DNA from: Chloroflexota bacterium
GTDB lineage: Bacteria; Chloroflexota; Limnocylindria; Limnocylindrales; CSP1-4
Assembly (NCBI GenBank): GCA_021801545.1
Contig: JAJYXX010000206.1
Coordinates: 1 to 10,078 of the forward strand
DNA: 10,078 bases
Direction: 5' to 3'
Below are positions 6,272 through 10,078 of the stretch, one piece after another. The notes below the pieces were generated by a model. The model made no database searches and had not been told where the DNA came from. It saw only the letters and a program-made list of their open reading frames with translations. The first letter of the stretch is position 1, and each line of letters starts with the position of its first letter. A program made the position numbers and the translations under genes.

Positions 6272-7545
6272 GGGACTGTCAGGAATCAACGGGCTCAGTC
6301 AGGGAGGAGACGCTGCCGCGGTAGGAGCGAGTAGTTCCACTCGCCGTGGAAGGCCTCAGGGCGGAGATCGCGGGTCTCCATCCCGGCGTCGCGGACATTC
6401 ACCCCGGCCGGGTTGGCGTTGCGGTCGAGGTCGCTCCGGACCCGCAGGCCGGTCCGGGTCGTCGTCGCGGCGATGAGCTTGACGATCACCTCGTGGCTGA
6501 CGAGCGGTTTGCCCCGCCAGTTTGGGCTGATCGCGCTGAAGAGCCGGTGCTCGATCGTGTTCCACTTGCTCGTGCCCGGCGGGAAGTGGCAGACGGCGAT
6601 CTCGAGGCCGGTCTCGTCCGCGAACCGCTGCAGCTCCCGCTTCCAGAGCCTCAACCGGTCGCCGTTGCTCCCGCCGGCGTCCGCGGTGATCAGCAAGCGC
6701 TTCGCCCCCGGATAGAGCGGCGCGCCCATCGTCTGCCACCAGCGCCGGATGCTCTCGACGGCGAAAGCGGCCGTGTCATGGTCGGTCCCGACGCTCACCC
6801 AGGCCGCGCTCTGGCCGAGGTCGTAGACGCCATAGGGGCTCACCCGGCCGAGCTCCGGGATGAGGAAGTCGTGCACCCGCACCGGCTCCGGGGCCCCCTT
6901 CGGGCGGAGCTCCTTCCCGCCGTTGCCGAACCGGCCGACGAGCTCCTTCTTCTTGGTGTCGACGCTGATCACCGGCTCGCCCAGGCTGAGCTGGAGCTGG
7001 ACCGCGGCGTTCAGATGGGCGAACTGGGCGTCGCGGTCGGGGTGGGCGGTCCCCGCCAACGTCTTGCGGTTCGCCTGGAGGCTGTAGCCGAGCTCGTGGA
7101 GGAGCTCCGAGACGGTCTGGTGGCTGACCTGATGGCCCTGCCGCTCGAGCTCCGCGGCGAGCCGCCGAACGCTCTTGGTCGTCCAGCGCAACGGGGAGAT
7201 GGGATCGCCCCGGCTCACCGGCTCGATGAGGGCCTCGAGGTCGGCCCGGAGGGTCGGGTCGCGCTCCTCGATCGGTGGCCGCCCGGCACCTGGCCGGCGG
7301 ATGCGCCCACGAGCGACGCGCTCCCGAGCCCGGACATCGGCCACCCCGCGGCTGACCGTCGAGCGCGCGAGGCCGGTCGCCCGGGCGACGGCCGTCACCC
7401 CGCCCCGACCGAGGGCGAGCGCCTCGGACCCGGCGAACAGCCGGCGCGCCCGCTCATCGATCAGCGGGGCGACCGCTCCGTACCGCGTCTTGATCGCCGT
7501 CTCATCGATCACCTGCCCATTCTGGTGATCTCCCGGACGTAGCGC
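6272..7545 (-). mobile_element. ISAzo13-family insertion element (ends approximate)
   Basis: A single intact transposase gene fills nearly the whole element. A candidate end lies at 6272-6290 (GGGACTGTCAGGAATCAAC), just beyond the transposase stop. The best opposite partner is a weak, gapped match near 7526-7545 (GTGATCTCCCGGACGT), so the right boundary is tentative. No target-site duplication was found by eye. The element is oriented against all other genes in the window and separates the two surface-protein modules. Confidence 0.55.
6295..7512 (-). CDS. ISAzo13-family (Rhodopirellula-type) DDE transposase
   Basis: This 405-residue transposase would cut and rejoin DNA of its own element. 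The N-terminus has the family's opening pattern (ID-x-AI-x-x-RY, LIDERARRLFAG, then GRGGVTAVARATGLARSTVSRG at about 36-56, a helix-turn-helix). A central segment (WTTKSVRRLAAELERQGH, 110-127) is typical of the family's DNA-binding region. The catalytic triad is visible: D185 in VISVDTKKKE, D278 in LLITADAGGSNG and E321 in SKWNTIEHRLFS, with 42 residues between the last two. The C-terminus FHGEWNYSLLP is also family-typical. Length is normal and the frame intact, so the enzyme may be active. Start is GTG 7512, which overlaps the stop of a small upstream frame (GTGA); only a poor Shine-Dalgarno (GGGCAGG, too close) is seen. Confidence 0.93.
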   Translation of the reverse strand: MIDETAIKTRYGAVAPLIDERARRLFAGSEALALGRGGVTAVARATGLARSTVSRGVADVRARERVARGRIRRPGAGRPPIEERDPTLRADLEALIEPVSRGDPISPLRWTTKSVRRLAAELERQGHQVSHQTVSELLHELGYSLQANRKTLAGTAHPDRDAQFAHLNAAVQLQLSLGEPVISVDTKKKELVGRFGNGGKELRPKGAPEPVRVHDFLIPELGRVSPYGVYDLGQSAAWVSVGTDHDTAAFAVESIRRWWQTMGAPLYPGAKRLLITADAGGSNGDRLRLWKRELQRFADETGLEIAVCHFPPGTSKWNTIEHRLFSAISPNWRGKPLVSHEVIVKLIAATTTRTGLRVRSDLDRNANPAGVNVRDAGMETRDLRPEAFHGEWNYSLLPRQRLLPD

Positions 7546-7754
7546 TCCCAGACCTGGCGGCGGGCCGGAGCGTCGGGCGGTCCGATCGGGATGAGGTAGT
7601 GGAGACGGCCATCCGTTCGGATGCGGCTGGTAGGTGATGCCGTTCTTCGCGGTGAATGGGTAAGCTGGCAGCTGCCGTTCGCCACGAGCCCCCTGGCCGG
7701 CGGAATGCCACCCGATAGGCCGAACGGGTCATGGTGCCTCGCCGAATCGGACAT
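7509..7754 (-). pseudogene. Small ORF beside the insertion element, possibly a decayed gene fragment
   Basis: An 81-codon frame runs from ATG 7754 to TGA 7509-7511, sharing GTGA with the transposase start. Only its C-terminal half (GRLHYLIPIGPPDAPARRQ, then WERYVREI) looks protein-like. The adjoining frame reads FTAKNGITYQPHPNG just upstream, and a third frame gives MTRSAYRVAFRRPGGSW at the start. These could be pieces of one gene broken by frameshifts. I do not recognise a family. It may equally be non-coding DNA or part of the element's leader. Confidence 0.25.
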
Positions 7755-7771
7755 GTAGGCTCGCCGGGACG

Positions 7772-8398
7772 ATGTTGACCGACCGAAAGCGTTACCTCCT
7801 GGACCCTCCGGCGTTATCTGACCTGACGGCGCCTGGATGCCAAGACCGGGCCGCGGTCATTCCCGGCCTGGTCACGGAGGCGCAGCGCGGTGATCGTGAG
7901 TCGTTCGGACGGATCTTTGACCTCTACCACCTGCCGGTCTATCGGTACGTGCTGGCTCGGGTTGGCTCGGCCGCGGACGCGGAGGACATCGCCGCCGAGA
8001 CGTTCGTGGCGGCCTTCGGTGCCATCGGCCGATTTCGCTGGCAGGGGCCGCCGTTCGAAGCCTGGCTGTTCCGTATCGCCCGCTCGAAGATCGCCGACCA
8101 CCAAAGGCGCCTGCACCGCCGCCCGCCGCCCGCCAACATCGACGCCTGCGCGCCCGACCTGCTGGTCGGCGACGAGGACGTGGCGAACCAGGTTGTCCGG
8201 CGCGACGAGCAACAGCGAGTACTGGGCGCCATGAGTCACCTGTCGAACGACCAGCGTGACGTGCTCGCGCTGCGCTTCTTCGCCGGCCTCTCGCTCGAGG
8301 AGGCGGCCGGGGCCCTTGGCCGTTCGCCGGCCGCCGTCAAGCAGCTCCAGTTCCGTGCCGTGACCGCGCTCCGGCGCCGGATGGAGGTGAAGCAGTGA
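7772..8398 (+). CDS. ECF-type RNA polymerase sigma factor (sigma-70 family)
   Basis: This 208-residue protein has the two-domain ECF layout. Sigma region 2 spans about 33-112 (LVTEAQRGDRESFGRIFDLY, VYRYVLARVGSAADAEDIAAETFVAAF, then PFEAWLFRIARSKIADHQRR). Region 4 spans about 146-203 (LSNDQRDVLALRFFAGLSLEEAAGALG, then SPAAVKQLQFRAVTALRRR, the -35-binding helix-turn-helix). The linker (113-145) is short and there is no C-terminal extension. Conserved homology starts near residue 33, so the first 30 residues (MLTDRKRYLLDPPALSD...) are unusual. The Shine-Dalgarno sequence at ATG 7772 is weak, and a candidate promoter falls inside this N-terminal stretch, so the start is doubtful, though no in-frame ATG, GTG or TTG follows before region 2. 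Its stop overlaps the start of the anti-sigma gene, showing an operon. It probably reads the promoter of the downstream exported gene and possibly its own (inference). Confidence 0.93.
   Translation: MLTDRKRYLLDPPALSDLTAPGCQDRAAVIPGLVTEAQRGDRESFGRIFDLYHLPVYRYVLARVGSAADAEDIAAETFVAAFGAIGRFRWQGPPFEAWLFRIARSKIADHQRRLHRRPPPANIDACAPDLLVGDEDVANQVVRRDEQQRVLGAMSHLSNDQRDVLALRFFAGLSLEEAAGALGRSPAAVKQLQFRAVTALRRRMEVKQ
7791..7819 (+). promoter_or_regulatory. Candidate ECF-type promoter copy A (at the 5' end of the sigma gene)
   Basis: GTTACC (7791-7796), 11 bases, then CCGGCGTTATCT (7808-7819). The same two blocks recur at 9196-9225 with a 12-base gap. Read as -35 GTTACC and -10 CGTTAT, the spacers are 15 and 16 bases, a normal ECF spacing. 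It lies inside the annotated coding frame, which either argues against a promoter here or means the sigma start is further downstream. Confidence 0.35.
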
Positions 8399-9156
8399 AG
8401 CCGCCGCTGCGTCCCGAGGACGCGCTCGAGCTCGAGCTGCAGGGCAAAGCCACCGGCGCCTGCCTGGAGGAGCTCGTCCAGCTCGGGAGCACGCTGCGGG
8501 CTGCCGCAGCCCAGATCGAGGCGCCGATCGGCCTGCGGGCGCGGCGCGGGTCGATCATCGCCGCCCCCACCGCTCAGGTGACGACCGGCCGCCGGCTTCG
8601 CTTGCCGCGTCGCCGCCTCCAGGCGCTGTTGTTGGCCGCGGCACTGACCGCGATGAGCGCCCTGTCCGTGGCTGGTGCGGTCGGCAGCGGCTGGATCGGC
8701 GAGGCGGTCGACGACTTCGTGCGCGGTGTCCTCCACGGCTCGCCCGCCGTGCCCGGGCCGCTCACGCCATCGCCGAGTCCGACCCCGACGCGCACGCCGC
8801 TGCCCAGCCCGTGGCAGCCGCCACTGGGAACCGAGGACGCGCCGGCGGATGCCGCGGACGATGACCCGTGGACCGGCGTGCCCGGAGGATCCGGCGTCGA
8901 GCCGACCGGCGTGCCCGAGACGGACTGGCCGTCCGCGTCCGCCCGGCCGAGCCCGTCACCGAGCCCGTCCGCGGCGCCTGAGTCGTCAGCGAGTCCGTCC
9001 GCGTCCGCCCGGCCGAGCCCGTCACCGAGCCCGTCCGCGGCGCCTGAGTCGTCAGCGAGTCCGTCCGCGTCCGCCCGGCCCCCGTCACCGAGCCCGTCAC
9101 CGAGCCCGTCCGCGGCGCCTGAGCCGTCACCGAGCCCGTCCGCGCCGGGAGGCTGA
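8395..9156 (+). CDS. Anti-sigma-like single-pass membrane protein without a zinc motif, with a Pro/Ser repeat tail
   Basis: This 253-residue protein starts at GTG 8395, six bases after GGAGG (8384-8388) and overlapping the sigma stop, so translation is coupled. Position makes it the likely anti-sigma partner of the preceding ECF factor. Residues 1-58 are helical and charged (EDALELELQGKATG, EELVQLGSTLRAAAAQIEAP); the only cysteine is C23, and the H-x3-C-x2-C motif of the first anti-sigma is absent. Basic residues (66-74) precede a membrane segment at about 75-97, predicting an inner N-terminus and an outer C-terminus. After a short amphipathic stretch (WIGEAVDDFVRGVLHG) the outer part is low complexity: SPSPTPTRTP, an acidic patch (DAPADAADDDPW), then tandem 22-residue PSASARPSPSPSPSAAPESS units. 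No folded sensor domain is seen. The anti-sigma role rests on context and topology, not on a recognised domain. Confidence 0.7.
   Translation: MKPPLRPEDALELELQGKATGACLEELVQLGSTLRAAAAQIEAPIGLRARRGSIIAAPTAQVTTGRRLRLPRRRLQALLLAAALTAMSALSVAGAVGSGWIGEAVDDFVRGVLHGSPAVPGPLTPSPSPTPTRTPLPSPWQPPLGTEDAPADAADDDPWTGVPGGSGVEPTGVPETDWPSASARPSPSPSPSAAPESSASPSASARPSPSPSPSAAPESSASPSASARPPSPSPSPSPSAAPEPSPSPSAPGG
8931..9139 (+). repeat. 66-bp tandem repeat coding the Pro/Ser tail
   Basis: Copies begin at 8931, 8997 and 9063, each opening GTCCGCGTCCGCCCGGCC. The first two are identical by eye over 66 bp (22 codons); the third carries a small internal change that adds Pro-Ser residues. Near-identity at DNA level indicates recent expansion and likely length variation between strains. 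Confidence 0.9.
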
Positions 9157-9157
9157 A

Positions 9158-9173
9158 CCGGCAGTACTGCCGG
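9158..9173. promoter_or_regulatory. 16-nt perfect palindrome right after anti-sigma gene 2
   Basis: CCGGCAGTACTGCCGG is fully self-complementary and begins two bases after the stop codon. As RNA it forms a 6-bp stem with a GTAC loop, without a following T-tract. It sits about 23 bases upstream of the candidate promoter (9196), a suitable place for an operator; a weak terminator or attenuator is the alternative. Confidence 0.45.
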
Positions 9174-9195
9174 CGGCCTGGGACTATCGCGCCAG

Positions 9196-9225
9196 GTTAC
9201 CCTCCGCCGTTCCCCGGCGTTATCT
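9196..9225 (+). promoter_or_regulatory. Candidate ECF-type promoter copy B (upstream of the terminal exported-protein gene)
   Basis: GTTACC (9196-9201), 12 bases, then CCGGCGTTATCT (9214-9225), matching copy A at 7791-7819. It lies in the 138-base gap between anti-sigma gene 2 and the next gene. Transcription starting shortly after 9225 would leave a leader of roughly 60 bases before ATG 9295, which is reasonable. Confidence 0.45.
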
Positions 9226-9294
9226 CGCATGCGGCACGCCACAGGGGCACCGCACACAGATGTCGTGGCTGTACTGCAGGAGAGGTAAAGGATC

Positions 9295-10078
9295 ATGTTC
9301 ACCTGGATCATCAGTATTCTCGCCGGTCAGTTGAAGATCATCGCCATCGGCACTGTCCTCGTCGCCGGGGTAGCCACTGCGGTCGTCGTCAAGCAGGTCG
9401 TCACCGCACCCAATCAGCCTGCACCCGCGACCGCGTCCATCGCGCCGTCTGAGAGCGCGGCCGCGCAGGAGATCGGCACACAGGAGGCCGTCGAGCCGCA
9501 GGAATCCGCAGCCCCTGAGGCGATCGATGCCCCTGAGATCGACAAGCTGTTCGCCGAGTTCTGGACCGCCTGCGGTGTCGATGCGGTGACTCCAGATCTC
9601 ACCGACCTCACGGCGGTCGAGGGCGAGGCGCTCGGCGAGGCGCTCGGCAAGGCGCTTGCCGGGGCCTGCGAGCAAGCCATCGACGCCCCTGAGGTCGACA
9701 AGCTGTTCGCCGAGCTCTGGACCGTCTGCGGTGTCGATGCGGTGACTCCAGACCTGAGGGACCTCACCGCGGACGAGGGCGAGGCGCTCGGCAAGACGCT
9801 TGCCGAGGCCTGCGAGCAGCGGGGCGCGGCTCAGCCGCAGGCGACCGCTCAGCCGCAGGTGGGCAGCGGCAGCGGCGTGGGCAGCGGCGTGGGCAGCGGC
9901 AGCGGCGTGGGCAGCGGCGTGGGCAGCGGCAGCGGCGTGGGCAGCGGCGTGGGCAGCGGCAGCGGCGATGTCTCGCCGGCTCCGAGCCCGAGTGTCTCGC
10001 CGGCTCCGAGCCCGAGTGTCTCGCCGGCTCCGAGCCCGAGTGTCTCGCCGGCTCCGAGCCCGAGTGTCTCGCCGGCTC
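9295..10078 (+). CDS. Exported or membrane-anchored repeat protein, 3' end beyond the window
   Basis: ATG 9295 follows AGGAGAGG (9278-9285) by nine bases, and the frame stays open to the window edge (261 codons). The N-terminus MFTWIISILAGQLKIIAIG and the following LVAGVATAVVV form a signal anchor or uncleaved signal peptide (to about residue 32). Residues 38-77 are Ala/Pro/Glu-rich. Two copies of a helical domain follow (78-129 and 130-175), each with DKLFAEFW-like, CGVDAVTPDL and EGEALG...ACEQ landmarks and a Cys pair (C93/C125; C145/C173). Then come VGSGSGVGSG repeats (residues 189-224) and VSPAPSPS repeats from 226 to the edge. I do not recognise the 52-residue domain. The Pro/Ser tail resembles that of the neighbouring anti-sigma protein, suggesting both occupy the same wall or surface zone. 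It is the likely target of the adjacent sigma factor (inference from position and candidate promoter). The C-terminus is unknown. Confidence 0.85.
   Translation, partial: MFTWIISILAGQLKIIAIGTVLVAGVATAVVVKQVVTAPNQPAPATASIAPSESAAAQEIGTQEAVEPQESAAPEAIDAPEIDKLFAEFWTACGVDAVTPDLTDLTAVEGEALGEALGKALAGACEQAIDAPEVDKLFAELWTVCGVDAVTPDLRDLTADEGEALGKTLAEACEQRGAAQPQATAQPQVGSGSGVGSGVGSGSGVGSGVGSGSGVGSGVGSGSGDVSPAPSPSVSPAPSPSVSPAPSPSVSPAPSPSVSPA
9526..9819 (+). repeat. Duplicated 52-residue cysteine-paired domain
   Basis: Unit 1 (9526-9681) and unit 2 (9682-9819) are close in DNA: GACAAGCTGTTCGCCGAG and TGCGGTGTCGATGCGGTGAC occur in both. Unit 2 lacks one four-residue GEAL step. This is a recent in-frame duplication of a whole small domain. 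Confidence 0.88.
9859..9966 (+). repeat. 30-bp tandem repeat coding VGSGSGVGSG
   Basis: Each unit is an 18-base block (VGSGSG) followed by a 12-base block (VGSG). Three full units plus a final 18-base block are present with no base differences seen. It encodes a flexible Gly/Ser linker. Confidence 0.92.
9970..10078 (+). repeat. 24-bp tandem repeat coding VSPAPSPS, continuing past the window
   Basis: Four full identical units start at 9970, 9994, 10018 and 10042, with a fifth cut by the window edge at 10066. The array must continue beyond the window, and such identical units are prone to copy-number change and to assembly collapse. Confidence 0.92.

Noticed and set aside
6346..7542. Plus-strand 398-codon frame opposite the transposase
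   Set aside because: Shadow of the transposase, which has the complete DDE triad on the minus strand; the shadow has no family features.
8931..10078. Regular repeats considered as a CRISPR array
   Set aside because: Units are directly adjacent without unique spacers, are in frame with coding sequence, and no cas-like gene is nearby.

Overview
This is a G+C-rich bacterial stretch (very high G+C by eye, third codon positions almost all G or C) devoted mainly to cell-surface proteins and to ECF sigma / anti-sigma regulation. Long Pro/Thr and Pro/Ser-rich extracytoplasmic tails, large exported beta-rich proteins, a PPC-domain protein and an ISAzo13-type transposase would fit an uncultured Chloroflexota (for example the Limnocylindria side). 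An actinobacterium cannot be excluded. No rRNA, tRNA or housekeeping marker is present, so the taxonomy is inference.

Layout. (1) 1-843: the last few codons of an upstream gene, probably an ECF sigma factor, overlap the GTG start of a zinc-finger (zf-HC2) anti-sigma factor with one membrane segment and a Pro/Thr-rich tail of about 120 residues. (2) 844-1005: a 162-base gap with two perfect palindromes and a strong ribosome binding site. (3) 1006-4467: a very large exported protein, S-layer- or adhesin-like, with divergent beta-domain repeats and four cysteine pairs. (4) 4468-4601: a strong hairpin terminator, then a second hairpin abutting the next ribosome binding site. (5) 4602-6236: an exported protein with a PPC domain followed by Ig-like domains. 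(6) 6237-7771: an ISAzo13-family insertion element on the minus strand with a possible decayed small gene beside it. (7) 7772-9156: an ECF sigma factor overlapping a second, zinc-less anti-sigma-like membrane protein with a Pro/Ser tail built of 66-bp repeats. (8) 9157-9294: a palindrome and a candidate sigma-dependent promoter. (9) 9295-window end: an exported or membrane-anchored protein, open at the window edge, with a duplicated 52-residue domain and two kinds of tandem repeat.

How the parts fit. The same arrangement occurs twice: sigma factor, overlapping single-pass anti-sigma with a long low-complexity outer tail, palindrome, exported surface protein. In the second copy a 12-nt exact match (CCGGCGTTATCT, preceded by GTTACC at nearly the same distance) lies both at the 5' end of the sigma gene and upstream of the exported-protein gene. 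That is what an autoregulated ECF sigma and its target might show. The working model is two paralogous envelope-sensing circuits in which the outer tail of the anti-sigma senses the wall or surface layer and the sigma factor drives the adjacent surface protein. The gene layout is seen directly; the circuit is inference.
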